DNA of 64,000 nucleotides. It comes from Ursus arctos (lineage: Eukaryota > Chordata > Mammalia > Carnivora > Ursidae). Of this stretch, positions 1 through 11,194 are shown piece by piece. The notes beneath the pieces were generated by a model. That model ran no database searches and was not told where the DNA came from. It saw only the letters and a program-made list of their open reading frames with translations. The translations under genes and the position numbers were made by a program. Each line of letters starts with the position of its first letter. Position 1 is the first letter of the stretch. The DNA lies in contig NW_026623056.1 of the NCBI RefSeq assembly GCF_023065955.2, positions 83,141,256-83,205,255 on the forward strand, read 5' to 3'.

Positions 1-106
1 ATACTCACCGCTGAGCAGGGAGCCTGACATGGGACTTGATCCCAGGATCCCGAGATCATGACCCGAGCCAAAGGCAGATGCTTAACTGACTGAGCCACCC
101 GGGCAT
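1..106 (-). repeat. Can-SINE (tRNA-derived), cut by window edge
   Basis: Reverse-complement of the 5' tRNA-like head of a carnivore SINE. The text ends in the antisense head motif (tgactgagccacccgggc) and contains the diagnostic gatcatgacccgagcc block. The tail lies before the window. The family is tRNA-Lys-derived and mobilised by L1. Confidence 0.85.
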
Positions 107-344
107 TCCTATACTCTCTATTTTTATATACATGAGTATTACCATAATACAAAGTTTAGTGAACAAATGATACAGCCTTAGAGCCTGACACACACCAGTC
201 AGGAATACCCACGGTTCTGTCCTGAGGGCTGTGCTACCTGTAGAGGGTTTCAATAGGTACAAACACACTTTATAACCTGTTCCCTCAGACCTTCTTCCAG
301 TTCAAGTTTTGCAGTGTATCTGTCCTTAAATTGACGTGGAGGTG

Positions 345-485
345 TGACTCCGTTACTTACTAGAATGTAAAGCCTACAAGGGCAAGGATTTTGACAATTT
401 TATTACTGTTGTAACCCCAAGACTTAGAATACTACTCAATACATAGTAGGTCTTCAGTAAATATTTGCTGGTTAATTGCATGAAT
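345..485 (+). repeat. L2 3'-end fragment
   Basis: The order of motifs (aaggcaaggattttg-like block, a block ending in cccaagacttagaatac, then catagtaggtcttcagtaaatatttgctgg) matches the conserved 3' end of the ancient L2 LINE. It is diverged, as expected for its age. MIR is the main alternative. Confidence 0.5.
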
Positions 486-795
486 CACTATGCCTAATTC
501 CAATACATAATTCCAGGTTCTACCTACCACTTCTGTATCTTTTCCTGGACAAAGGAGGGAGGACCTAAGCTTCGGTTAACTCCTAAATTGACCTCCAAAG
601 TGCAAGATGAACAATGTCTGGCCTTTGTAACCATGGAAGCCTTTGGGCAGCTGCTGACCTGCTGAAGGTGCCATGGAGTGCAAAGGACTGAGGACCACGC
701 ATGGCGGTTGCTTTCATTTTGCAGGGTATCTAGTATCCAGTATTCAGCCAATGGGCATTACTTAAAATGTAGTATTACGTATGTGGTGGGAATGA
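486..795. other. Unassigned intergenic sequence
   Basis: No recognisable gene or repeat. A short frame from 678 runs through the end of this stretch into the SNRPA1 pseudogene, but its first ~40 codons show no resemblance to SNRPA1 and are chance sequence. Confidence 0.5.
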
Positions 796-1560
796 TCAGG
801 CTTGATCAGGCTTCACCCTGTCTGACAGAACTCATTCTCACCAACGATAGTCTTGTGGAACTGGGTGATCTGGACCCTTTGGCATCTCTCAAATCACTGA
901 CTTACCTAAATATTCTAAGAAATCCTGTAACAAATAAGAAGCATTACAGACTGTATGTAATTTATAAAGTTCCGCAAGTCAGAGTATTGGATTTACAGAA
1001 GGTGAAACTAAAGGAGCGTCAGGAAGCAGAGAAAATGTTCAAGGGCAAGCAGGGTGCCCAACTGGCAAAGGATATTGCCAGGAGAAGCAAAACTTTCAAC
1101 CCAGGTGCTGGTTTGCCAACTGACAAAAAGAAAGGTGGGCATCTCCAGGGGATGTAGAAGCAATCAAGAATGCTATAGCAAATGCGTCCATCCTGGTTGA
1201 AGTGGAGCAGCCGAAGGGCTTGCTACAGTCTGGTCAGATACCTGGCTGGGAACGCAGATCAGGCCCCACTGATGATGGTGAAGAGGAGATGGAAGAAGAC
1301 ATGGTCCCAAATGGGTCCTGAGGAGTATGGCCTGAGTCCCTGCAGGATGTATAATGCCCCTCCTTGGGACAAGCCCTGCTTCTTGAACTTGGAATAATAG
1401 CCTTGTTTGGGTCAGCAAAGTGGAGCTCATAAGCATTGTTGAAATGCTTAAGACTGCTGCTCGTAATTTTGTAATATTACTAATTTTGAAATCTAAAAGC
1501 CAGTTTTCTATAAATAGTAAAAACACAACGACATTCAAAAAAATGAATAAAATGAAGGAA
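796..1560 (+). pseudogene. SNRPA1P: SNRPA1 (U2 snRNP A') processed pseudogene, 5'-truncated
   Basis: From about 800 the translation follows the leucine-rich-repeat and C-terminal part of U2 snRNP A' (LTELILTNDSLVELGDLDPL, then KHYRLYVIYKVPQVRVLD, then KLKERQEAEKMFKGK). The parent protein is a spliceosome component that binds U2 snRNA together with U2B''. The N-terminal third is missing. A one-base deletion near 1138-1140 shifts the frame and brings a stop at 1155-1157. After the shift the C-terminal segment is still readable (AIKNAIANAS, then DDGEEEMEED) up to the expected stop near 1319-1321, followed by 3'-UTR-like sequence and a decayed A-rich tail around 1518-1560. There are no introns across several parental exons, so it is a retrocopy made by L1 machinery. 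I expect no function. The symbol suffix P means pseudogene and is not an official name. Confidence 0.9.
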
Positions 1561-1689
1561 CGAATAAAATGTAAATTTTATATATTATTTGTTTACATTG
1601 ACATTTGGTTTATTTCATCAGTGAGGTTATTTAAAAATTAAGTGTAATGCCTCTATCTTTTCAGTTGAGAAACTGTAGGTTGTGGTAGA

Positions 1690-1825
1690 AACCATGAAAA
1701 TTTTCAAAATAGAAAGACCCAAGTTCTAGTCCTGGCCTTCTAAAAGTTACCTATTCACATTGTCCATTAATTATTTTGGGCTTCAATTTTCTTAACAATA
1801 GAATAAAGTTAATAATATATCTCTA
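1690..1825 (+). repeat. MIR fragment
   Basis: Diverged MIR-like order: a 'gacccaagttctagtcctgg' head, a 'gttaccta' equivalent of the core, then 'gggcttcaattttctta' and 'ataaagttaataata', which follow the MIR core and tail. Confidence 0.45.
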
Positions 1826-1829
1826 CAGA

Positions 1830-2935
1830 CCTATATCCCTCCTGACAAAAAAGATCTTACCAACATTTTAGAAAATTGAATCCAATAATAAATAAAAAAG
1901 GTAACACATCATAAACAAATGGGGAGTATTCCAGGAATATAAGGTTAGTTTAAGTTTTGAAAAGAAAGTGATATAATTCTTCATATTAACAGATTAAAAA
2001 GAAAAAAATACAATTATTTTAAGCGATGTAGAAAAGACATTTGATAAAATACAACATACATTCTTGATGGAAACTCTCAGCATACTAGGAATAGAAGTTT
2101 CTCAAACTGACAAATGGAATTTACAAAAAAATAACAGCTAAACATATATTTAATGCTGAGAGAGTAAATACTTTCTCTCTAGAGTTGCCTGGGTGGCTCA
2201 TTTGGTTAAGCATCTGCCTTCAGCTCAGGTCATGATCCCAGGGTCCATGGATCAAGCCCTGCATGGGGATCCCTGCTCATCAGGGAGCTTGCTTCTCCCT
2301 CTCCCTCTGGCTGCCTCTCCCCCTGCTTGTGCTCTCTCTCTGTCCTCTGTCAAATAATTAAAATCTTAAAAAAAAATACTTTCTCTCTAAAATCAGGAAA
2401 CAGGCAAGAATGTCTATTTTCACCACTCTTATTTAACATTATACTGGAGATTTTGCCCAGAGCAATAAGGCAAGAAAAAAATAAAAAGCATTCATACTGG
2501 AAATAGATAAATAAATCATGTTCTTAGGGATGACATGGTCATCTACATACAAAATCCTAAGGAATCTACAAAACGGCTACTGGAACTAACAAGTGAATTT
2601 GTCGAGGTTATAATATAGAAAGTCAGTATGCAAAAATCAACTGCATTTCTATGTATTAGCAACAAATATTTGGATAAGAATATCATCTACAATGTCATCA
2701 AAAAAAGTAAATGGGGATAAATCTGACAAAATATGTGTAAGACTTGTACACTGAAAACTACAAAAATTGCTGAGCAAAATTAAAGAAGTCCAAAATAAGT
2801 GGAGATATACCATATTCATGGATCAGAAGAATTAAAATTATTAAGATATAAATTTTCCTCAAATTTATCTATAGATTCCACACAATCCTAACCAAAATCT
2901 CAGCAGTTTTTTTAAAAATAAAAATTGACAAGCTG
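1830..2935 (+). repeat. L1 (L1M-type) ORF2 fragment, interrupted by a SINE
   Basis: Broken reading frames on the + strand carry L1 ORF2 reverse-transcriptase-domain signatures: a segment reading like DKIQHTFLMETLSILGIE before the SINE, and one like KEVQNKWRYTIFMDQKN after it. Many stops and indels show an old, dead copy. The Can-SINE at 2182-2373 splits it. No intact endonuclease or RT frame remains. Confidence 0.8.
2182..2373 (+). repeat. Can-SINE inside L1
   Basis: A sense tRNA-like head (gttgcctgggtggctcattt), CT-rich middle and A-rich end. It is flanked by a perfect 16-bp target-site duplication, aaatactttctctcta, at 2166-2181 and 2374-2389. It is therefore younger than the L1 it split. 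Confidence 0.92.
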
Positions 2936-2937
2936 AT

Positions 2938-2967
2938 CCCCCCCCTCTCTCCCCCTCCCCCCTCTCT
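2938..2967. repeat. CT-rich low-complexity tract
   Basis: A run of about 30 pyrimidines (C and CT only) at the 3' limit of the L1 fragment. Confidence 0.8.
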
Positions 2968-3177
2968 CATTTTGAGCTTTCTGGCCACCAAAGTATAAAG
3001 AGAATATATGACAATTTACATACTGGTCATTACCAGAGGCAAACAGACCAACTCATCAGGGGAAGCAAGTTTTCCTCATATAAAAATTTTTTTTTATCTA
3101 ATTAAGAGATTATCTTTCAAAGGTAACCCTGACATCTAATTTAGTGGCATCTCTTTAACAATGACCTTGTTAAATAT

Positions 3178-3222
3178 TGGATAGATGGATGGATGGATGG
3201 ATGGATGGATGGATGGATGGAT
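3178..3222. repeat. (TGGA)n microsatellite
   Basis: About eleven near-perfect tetranucleotide units, with one ataga variant at the left end. Likely length-polymorphic. Confidence 0.95.
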
Positions 3223-3439
3223 ACAAAATGAAACCCTTCTATATAGGTTATATGACTCCTTACAAAAATTCCTGTTTTGGGAGGAAGCTATAGACTCTCC
3301 AGAAAAAATGAATATATACACATAAGTTTACATATATTTTAAGGGGCTTCAAAGAACCCTTGAAGCTCATTCACAGACTACCTAGGGGGCTAATGGGCCT
3401 CCATTGAACATGTGGCTTTTCATCAATATTGTAGGAAGC

Positions 3440-3672
3440 AAGGTAGTGTAACAGATAAAATACTTTCTAAGGCAGCAGATGGACCTGTTTGAATCCACTC
3501 ACTGACTGTCATGAAAAATTAAAGTATATAACTTTTGTGAGCTTTAGTTTCTACATCTATAAAATGTGGAATAAAATCCTACCTCATAAACCTGTAGGAA
3601 AAATTAAATAGCATCATATATATCTACCATCTGGCATAGCACTTGGCACATACTAAGCACCCTAATAAATTA
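3440..3672 (+). repeat. MIR
   Basis: MIR core and tail in order: 'tttagtttctacatctataaaatg', 'cctacctcataaa', then 'tggcatagcacttggcacatactaagcac' near the end. Diverged. Confidence 0.6.
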
Positions 3673-3689
3673 ATACCAAAAATAACTGC

Positions 3690-4105
3690 CATCTACCTAG
3701 TACCTCTACATGCCAGCTTGTTAATTCCATTTAATCTTTGTCTCAATCCTGTGAATTTGATCACATCTTTACTCCAGATTTCTTTTCCTTTTTTTTTTTT
3801 TTTAAGATTTACTTATTTATTTTGGAGAGTGAGAGAGAGAGCGAGTGTGAACAGGGGGGAAGGGCAGAGGGAGAGGGAGAATCTCAAGTAGACTCCATGC
3901 TAAGCATGGAGCCTGACATGGGCTTGATCTCACAATGCTAAGATCATGACCTGAGCCAAAATCAAGAGTGGGACGCTTCACCGATTGAACCACCCAGATA
4001 CAGCCTTACTCCAGTTTTATAGATAAAACTGAATCAGAGAGGTTCAGAAACTTGCCCAAGTTCACACGGTTAGTAAGTCATAGAGGCAGAACATTAGCTT
4101 TACCA
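3690..4105 (-). repeat. MIR split by a Can-SINE
   Basis: Antisense MIR halves lie on both sides of the SINE: left 'aatctttgtctcaatcctgtg', right 'gaggttcagaaacttgccc' followed by 'gttagtaagtca'. The halves are contiguous once the SINE and one duplicated target site are removed. Confidence 0.6.
3778..4005 (-). repeat. Can-SINE
   Basis: It begins with a poly-T stretch (antisense A tail), then a gagagagag-type CT-rich middle in antisense and the antisense head with 'gatcatgacctgagcc'. A 9-bp target-site duplication, ttactccag, lies at 3769-3777 and 4006-4014. Confidence 0.9.
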
Positions 4106-7100
4106 GGAACAGGGATGGTATCAGGTCATGAGGATTTCTCAAGCCCAGTGCCTCCACTTGTCTTCTCCTGGGTCACACCCTTGACCCCACAAAGGGCATG
4201 GAAGAAGAAGAGCATCACATGGGCCAGAAAAATTCAATACCAACTGTCAGACCTCTATTTACTGACTTACAACCAGGGAGTGGCTGACATATTGAGAGAA
4301 GCCAACTCATCTTGCGTCCTCATCAACTATCCTTGCTTTAATGGAAAGGCTGCCAGTCTGGCTGAACATGGGGAAAGCTGCAGGTACCTCTGTCTTCCCT
4401 GCTAACTGAGGCTCAGTTGTGTTCAGGTATCCATTTTTGGCTTGTTGCTTTAATTGGCTACTCTGACACCTGACTGCTCTCTCTCCCAGCTCATCTGAAC
4501 TCCTGACACCACTTAGTGACTCAAGCAGTGAAGTGTGAGGATTCATTCAGTCACACAACATGAAGTCCTTGGGCAGAGTGGACTGCAGGCTTGGTTCATT
4601 AGTGCTCTGGTTTCTCCTTCTCAGGTTTTCTATGGACTCAGTCCTCTGCTGTGAGCTGGCTTCATCCTTGGGCTATTAGCAGGATGGCTGGTATAGTTCC
4701 AGACCCGAGAACATACTTCTGAAGACCAGGAGCTGCCTCGTAGAGTTGGGTCTTTTAAAGAATGAGAAAATCTTCTTCAGTGGTTCCCCCCTGACCATTG
4801 GCCATACCTGGAGCACATGAATAACATCAACATGCAAGGGAAATGGGGTCGCCATGATTGGCTTACATGATTCCGAATTTACTGCCAGCAGAGTAGCCTG
4901 TCACCTTCCCTAGGGGATGGACACCTGAACAAAACTGAGCCTCAGTTAGCAGGGAAGACAGAGGGAGTGGAGTTGGGATAACCAACCCACAACCTCTGTC
5001 ACACCGACCCTGCAGCTTCTATAGCGTCTGCCCGGCAAATATGTATTGAGCACACTCTTCTGTCACGTGAACAGATAGACTTGCTGACACACGGTGAAAA
5101 TCGGCCCTCTAAAAAGATCAGACACACTCTGGGACTCAAGTTAGAGACACCTGAGGCTTAGTAAATGCCATGTTCTGCTCAGCATGTGTGCTGCATTTAG
5201 CCACAATCACTAGACAGGCAGCATGGACTACCCCTCATCTTTCAGCTGTACTGTGGGCGTGACCAGTTCCCCTTAGACAGAGTGACATCAATTATCTGTG
5301 CAGAATTTACTGTATTTTTTCTTCTGGTCTATTTTTGTTTGATTATAGAGGGACATCAGTGCTTCTTCTACTACGGTTTCCCACAATATGCTCTAGATTC
5401 TCCAAATATTAGTAGGCATATGACTCGTGGACACACACATTTGGGAAATGCTGGGTTAAACAGCATCAAATGGGCTGCTTTCTTGCAGGACTTCTCAGAG
5501 CCTTTGGTCATTTTGCTGCTACTGAGCGTTGGGAATCACCAAGAAGAGAAAGGAGAAAGCAATATTTTCCACTGTGTTTCTCAGGAGGAGCCTTGCCTGT
5601 GGCTGATGTTCTGTAAAACATGCTGGAAAGAGCTCTTTAGCAGTCTCTGTGCGCATGCAGTTGTGTCTTTGGAGAAGGAATTGCTAATGTGCGGTCACAT
5701 GGCCTCAGCTCACGGAACCGTAGCAGGGAGCAGAAGTGCCAGGTGAGAGGTCAGCTCTGTCTACATCTGAGGGATGGGGATACAGGTGAGTGGCCTGAGC
5801 CCCTGCCGGGTGAAGGGCAGGCCAGCTGCAATTCCCAAGTATCAATGAATTGCCCCTTCCAGAGCTCGTCCCAGAAAGTGCTGTATATGCAGAAGGGAGC
5901 CCTTTATGAAATCACTTGGGCACTGGGTGAGACCCTGAGTACGTTTAGATGATGGATAAATGGTCTTCCAGTCCGGGCCAGGCCTATGAACTGGAGAGCC
6001 CTCACCACATGAGATTTGTGGTCACCACCATCATCGTCATCATTTGTCATCAGCAACGATGACTTGAGTGCTCATCATGGCCACATCCAGGACCCCGTGC
6101 AAATTTCATGACTCCAGGGAGTAGGCGGCCTTGCTGGCAATGGAGCTCAGGGGGGTCTAGGTCCTGACCCTCACAATTAACACCTATGTTCTACCCCAGT
6201 GCTTATGCCACCACTGACCTGCTTGAGACCATGGAGGAGAGGACAGGTGCACCATCTATCCCCCCCCCCCACCTCTGCTCTCCCCACAGGCTCAGAGCAG
6301 CCTCTCTTGGAAACAGAGGGATGTTCTGGTGCCCAAGTCTCTGGCACTGACCCCAGCCAGGGTTTATGAAGGTGGGAATGGTGGTGATACGGTGAGATCT
6401 TGTCCTACTCCAATCTGTGCACTTCCTCATGGGGCTCTGGTTCCACACCTGGGGGAACGCAGTGGAGCCTCAGATGCATACTTCCTGAGGATGCTGCACC
6501 CTCGTGTGTTGTTACAACCCCCTCAAGTACAAGGCAAGCTGATGGTCAGCCTCTGCATCCCCATGAGAGAAGAACTCACCTGCTGCATGAAGTAACTCTC
6601 ACTATACTATATTGCATTAATACTGACTACCATCCATCATTCTTTCCTCCTCGTTCTGGTAATAACCCCTTGATAGGGAGGGGGATGAAGGGCAACACTG
6701 CTCCCCAATCTCAGTCCATTTGGGTCCAGTGGGGCTGGATACCTGCCCACTCCTCCCAGGGGTGGATGGATGATCCCCAGTGACCAGTCTAAAACAAGCA
6801 TGTGTCCTGATCTGGCCAGCAGGAGTCAGCCCTGGGATGCTTTGGAAGCGAAGATTCTCTTTCTCCTTGGGGCAGCTGGGCTGGTGAGATGGGAGCCTGG
6901 AGCTGGCCAAAAAGCAACATGAAGGCAGAGACAAGAAATAAGACTCCCAGAATCCCAGCCCTAACAGGAGGGCACCAGGGTCCAGCCATGCCTGGAAGGA
7001 CAGCTAAGCTGTCCTATTGTGTGCCCGCAAATCCTGCCTTTTGCTTCAGTTGCTTTGATTGGGAATCAGTCATTTACTAAAAAAAGGAATTTTGATGTTG
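4106..7100. other. Gene-free stretch, mostly unassigned old sequence
   Basis: No exon-like or conserved protein signal. Reading frames of up to about 150 codons (for example near 5282-5746) have low-complexity or repeat-like composition and no family signature. Around 4760-4870 and 5370-5470 the text looks like decayed interspersed repeats (LTR-like and hAT-like), but I cannot name the families. A run of ten Cs sits near 6261. Confidence 0.45.
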
Positions 7101-7104
7101 TGCA

Positions 7105-7236
7105 CTTTTGAGTTCCTTGAGCTCCATGAGGACAGGGACCATGGAGCCTGTTTGCCTGCCATGATACCCCTGGCAACTAGCTCAGTGCATGGCACTTAGT
7201 GGGTACTGCACATTATTTCTTAAGTGCTTGAATAAA
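7105..7236 (+). repeat. L2 3'-end fragment
   Basis: The succession 'ctccatgaggacaggga', 'ctagctcagtgcatggca' and 'cttgaataaac' is the L2 3'-terminal pattern. The SINE at 7256 inserted just downstream. Confidence 0.55.
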
Positions 7237-7255
7237 CCACAAAAAGCCCCGTTTG

Positions 7256-7468
7256 GGGCGCCTGGGTGGCGCAGTTGTTAAGCGTCTGCCTTCGGCTCAG
7301 GGCGTGATCCCGGAGTTCTGGGATCGAGCCCTGCATCAGGCTCTTCCGCTCAGAGCTTGCTTCTTCCTCTCCCACTCCCCCTGCTTGTGTCCCCCTCTCC
7401 CTCTCTCACTGGCTGTCTCTCTCTGTCAAATAAATAAATAAAATCTTAAAAAAAAGAGAGAGAGAAAG
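7256..7468 (+). repeat. Can-SINE, arctoid type, well preserved
   Basis: A complete element: head 'ggcgcctgggtggcgcagtt', B-box-like 'gggatcgagccc', a pyrimidine-rich middle, 'caaataaataaataaaatc' and an A-rich tail. A 15-bp target-site duplication (aaaaagcccc followed by g/a tttg) lies at 7241-7255 and 7469-7483 with one mismatch. The head variant with 'cttcggctcagggcgtgatc' is the main clue for an arctoid carnivore. Confidence 0.95.
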
Positions 7469-7479
7469 AAAAAGCCCCA

Positions 7480-7560
7480 TTTGCATATGAGGAAACTGAG
7501 ATGGCTGAGCTGGCATTTGAACCCAGGGCTTCTGGACTCCAGAGCCATGCTCCCAAATCT
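7480..7560 (-). repeat. MIR fragment
   Basis: Antisense MIR core: 'catatgaggaaactgag' then 'gcatttgaacccagggc'. The left end is bounded by the SINE target site. Confidence 0.5.
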
Positions 7561-7792
7561 CATGTAATCCCACCTCACAGCTGTGCTTGCTGCATGGTTA
7601 AGCCATAGTCATAGAGCTGGCTCACATGCCTTAAGCTCACTGCCCTGAGCCCAGGGAAGAGCTCACCCAGGGCATTTTCACAGCTGGCCTGAAGTGGCTG
7701 GGATGACAACCCAGCCCTGGGACTCTGTGGGGCTATCGCCTTCACTCTTCCAGTCCACTGTGTACATTTGTGTCTTTCTGTCTCAGACATGC

Positions 7793-7895
7793 ATCTGAAT
7801 CCTGGTTCCACTATCCAGTAGCTATGTCACTTTCTTAACGACTCTGTGACTCAGTTTCCTCATCTGTGTAACAGAGATGATACTACCATATAGGC
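7793..7895 (+). repeat. MIR fragment
   Basis: 'gaatcctggttccacta', 'tagctatgtcactttctt', then 'ctcagtttcctcatctgtg' follow the MIR core closely. Confidence 0.65.
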
Positions 7896-8082
7896 ATGTT
7901 CATTCACTCACTCAAGAAGCATTTAATGGTCCAGAAAGTATGATTCTAAGCCAGGGAAGGAGAGAGTGAATGTCTGCAGCACGTACAGTCCCCTTGGGTG
8001 AGTTTGATACATCCCGGGCTGAGGACCAACGCAGGAAAGATTCTGGTGTGATGTGGTGAGCCAGAAAAAGGTCTGCTAGAAT

Positions 8083-8282
8083 ATTAGTTCTCAGTCTTTC
8101 AAGCACAGCCAAATCAACCCAGAGCTTGTTAAAATGAAAGGTTTCCAGGACTCATACCAGGGGCTCTGATTCGGTCCATCTGGGGTAGGTTCCAGGAACC
8201 TCCGTTTTTTCACAAGTCCCTCATACAGCTCCTGATACAGGTGACTGGTCCATACACCAGTCTAAGAAACATGGCTCTGAAT
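8083..8282 (+). repeat. MER5A-type hAT transposon remnant
   Basis: 'cagagcttgttaaaatg', 'ggggctctgattcggtcc', 'tctggggtaggttcc' and a closing block near 'agtctaagaaacatgg' match the order of the non-autonomous hAT-Charlie element MER5A. Confidence 0.6.
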
Positions 8283-8682
8283 AATAAAGCCTAGATGAGA
8301 GGCCTGTTCAACAAAGACGGGGAGAGACAGCACCATTTTGCTTGGTACATCTGAGATAAATGACCTGGGTCATCTGAGATTGTATCTCCAACCATCTCCC
8401 TCTGTGGTGGCTGGTAGTGGGGAATTCTATTACGTACAGCACTCCCGGGAAGGACACCTGTGCCAGTGAGGTGACTGTGAGCTAGACCTCAAGGGACAGG
8501 GTGAGGGGAGAGCTCCATTGGGGAAGGAGAGGAAGTGGTTCCCTGGCACACAGTCTCTGAGGAGAAAGCTCCCCTTGTTTTTGCTCTCACACGTAGATAA
8601 GAAACACTTGAACGTAAGACTGATGGAGGGTGATGGAGAAGCCATCCAGGAGAGCTGCCATGTGGGGGTGTGGAAGCTGGTG

Positions 8683-9110
8683 TCCAAAGATGGCTCCCAA
8701 TGAACCACGCCTCCCAGGAGTCACGCCCTTGTGTGGGCCCTGCTCACACTGAGTCTCCAGCACAACAAGGAGGACGTGACATAATGTAACCAGTGAGGCC
8801 GAGCCTTAAGGGATCTGCAGCTTCAATGTTCGCCTCTTGGGATGCTTCTTCTTGAACCAAGCTGCCATGATGTGAGGAAGCCGAAGCAGCTACATGAACG
8901 TGGCCATGGACGTGGCCCAGCAGGCCCAGCTAAGCAACCATGTTGGACCTTCCAGACATCCCAGCATCTCAGCCAGCACCAAGTTAAGCAGAAGTGCCTG
9001 GTGAGCCCACGAAATCATGCAAATGATTTTGCATGCACTGTTATTGTCTGAAGTCGCTAAGTCTTGGGGTAGTTCGTCCACCACGCAGCCTTGGATAACT
9101 GAAGTAGACT
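8683..9110 (+). repeat. Old LTR-like interspersed repeat, family uncertain
   Basis: The right end ('gtcgctaagtcttggggtag' then 'ttggataactgaagtaga') resembles the recurring 3' end of old mammalian LTR-like repeats. I cannot name the family. Frames inside it are not genes. Confidence 0.4.
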
Positions 9111-9269
9111 TTCCCACAGAACTTACAGGTAACGTCTGATTTCAGGGCCTGAGCAAAACCAGGACGATCATCCATTCTGTTCCCATGCTCAGAGCTGTAT
9201 GCAAGACCACACAATTTCCAGAAAGAGCGGTTTCTCTCCTGCATAGAGCTATGTTATTGCTTACAAGGA

Positions 9270-9311
9270 AAACAAAAACAAAACCAAAAACAAACAAACA
9301 AACAAAAGAAA
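9270..9311. repeat. A-rich (CAAA)n tract
   Basis: Simple repeat of aacaaaa and caaa units. Confidence 0.8.
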
Positions 9312-9421
9312 CACTGCAGCTTTTCCTACCAACTTGCCAAATAATCATACAAAATTGAAAGCTAGTGGGAATTAGGGCGTTTCGATCCAGGCTTGTGTTC
9401 ACACATACTTACCACTAAGGA

Positions 9422-9482
<61 letters not shown>
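9422..9482. repeat. (A)n followed by (AT)n microsatellite
   Basis: About 18 As followed by about 20 AT units. It is a typical strand-slippage site and marks the left border of the repeat-poor block. Confidence 0.95.
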
Positions 9483-9484
<2 letters not shown>

Positions 9485-10860
9485 GCTCTGATTTTAACAA
9501 CCATAAAATATGATCCGAGCTGTGTATCGAGCTGTCCAGTGATTTCAGGGAGTGAAGAAAACTCTATGGAAGGCATATGTGTGTAGCGCTCAGCAGAAAG
9601 ACATAATTACTATCTTCGGGTTGCCTGGTTCCCGATCCTTATAATGAGTAAGATATTTAGAGTCCGAACTGTTTATGTGACATTTCAATAAGTAATGCAG
9701 AGATTTGACAACATTTCCATATTCCCCTTTTCAAGTCTGAATGCCTCTGCCTTAATCCAAGCTCCTTGGCATTTATTACTGTTTGTTACACTAACAAGTA
9801 AGATTATGAGAATTCTAATGAAGGCTTCCAGTGAAAAACTCTGTGATTAAAATGCCATAATAACAGTTGCATGCATTTATGTGCCTGATTACCATAATCT
9901 ATTTAGCACGAGTAAACATACAAACAGAAGGAGAAAAGCAAGCCCACTGACGCCTCAGCTAAAGGGGAATTTGAAATGCGAGGGAGACAATGTAAATATG
10001 TAAATGTCTTTGTGTATTCTTTTCATCTCTCTCCCTTCTCCTCCTTGCCTTTTTTTTTTCCTGTTTGCTAATGAGAAGACTATACCATCATATGTGGTCC
10101 CCGCTCTACCAGGCTGAGGTGCATTTGGGGGCCATCTGCTGGGCCCAGCATCTTAAACAATGCCACCCAGAAAGCGCTGGATATATTTGCAGCCACCTTT
10201 GACATCCTGGGATAGAAGAAATGGTATCTCAAAGACAACAGTCTTTGATGTTTTCAGTCCGAACACTTAGTTCAGCTGTTACTCCATTAATTCAAGGCCT
10301 GGTGGGGCATGGTGCTGCCGGACACTGCCTTCCTCCTCCCGGCCATCTTCCTTCCCCCACGAACACCGCACTGTCAACAAATTAGCAGCAATCAGACCAG
10401 GTTTCTAAATTACTCTCCCTCTGTATCTCTGCTGGCTTCATTATTTTTAATTCTTAATAAGATGTCAGGCAGGGGAGTGACTGGCATCTTCCGCTTGGTA
10501 AGGGGTTTTGAAGAACTTGCTAAAGACTGGGACTGAATACTTTGGCTTAAAAGTGGAAACATGGGAACCATTCCATTTGAGAAATAACCAAAATCCCAAA
10601 CATGGGATCTCAAACATGTCATAGGAAGGACATGGCGTAGGCATGTTCTCTTTTTTCAAAGGAGGGGGACAAGGTCTCAAACAGAAGCCTGTTGTCGTTG
10701 ATGTAGCCTTCATGCAAAATGGCAGCTGTGTCAACGCACACAGGAAGGCACAGAAGAGTTAGCTGGTGCTGATGCCCAGTAGAGTACTGGACAAATATGA
10801 AGACTTTGGGTTTAGATGAAAAACTGAGGTCCAAAGACAACCATGTTGGCTCTTGATTAT
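9483..10860. other. Repeat-poor block, candidate conserved non-coding element
   Basis: About 1.4 kb with no recognisable transposon and no plausible coding frame. The core (about 9483-10060) is moderately AT-rich with many homeodomain-type TAAT/ATTA and octamer-like words (for example 'gacataattactatc', 'ttgcatgcatttatg', 'tgattaccataatc'). This resembles developmental enhancers around brain bHLH genes. It lies about 17 kb upstream of the OLIG2 promoter. Conservation is inferred from style and not measured. Confidence 0.4.
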
Positions 10861-10875
10861 AAAATATTTTTGTTG

Positions 10876-11119
10876 GGGGCCCCTGGGTGGCTCAGTCAGT
10901 TAAGTGTCTGATGCTTGATCACAGGTCATGATCTCAGGGTCACGATCTCAGGGTCACGATCTCAGGGTCATAAGATGCGTTGGGCTCCACACTGGGCATG
11001 GAGCCTGCTTAAGATCCTCTCTCTCCCTGTCCCTCTGCTCCTCCCTGCCCCACTTGCACTCTCTCTCTCTCTCAAAAAATAATTAATTAATAAATAATAC
11101 ATAAGAAAAATAATAAAGG
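10876..11119 (+). repeat. Can-SINE with internal triplication
   Basis: Sense head 'cccctgggtggctcagtcag', CT-rich middle and AAT-rich tail. The target-site duplication tatttttgttg lies at 10865-10875 and 11120-11130. Inside, a 14-bp unit (atctcagggtcacg) is repeated about 2.9 times at 10931-10970, where a normal copy has it once. Confidence 0.92.
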
Positions 11120-11194
11120 TATTTTTGTTGTTATTTCCCAACGACAATTGTGAGGCATATAAAAAATCCTGGAATACTCATATCTAGGGAGTAC

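Noticed and set aside
1830..2935. Functional L1 reverse transcriptase gene
   Set aside because: Multiple stops, indels and a SINE insertion; only decayed fragments remain.
3178..3222. CRISPR-like repeat array
   Set aside because: A simple tetranucleotide microsatellite with no spacers, in a mammalian genome.
5282..5746. 154-codon frame beginning with a hydrophobic segment
   Set aside because: It looks like a signal or membrane segment but overlaps repeat-like DNA, has no upstream promoter or splice context, and resembles no known family.
7256..7468. tRNA gene suggested by the tRNA-like SINE head
   Set aside because: The A/B-box-like parts belong to a Can-SINE with CT-rich middle, A tail and target-site duplication; no intact cloverleaf.
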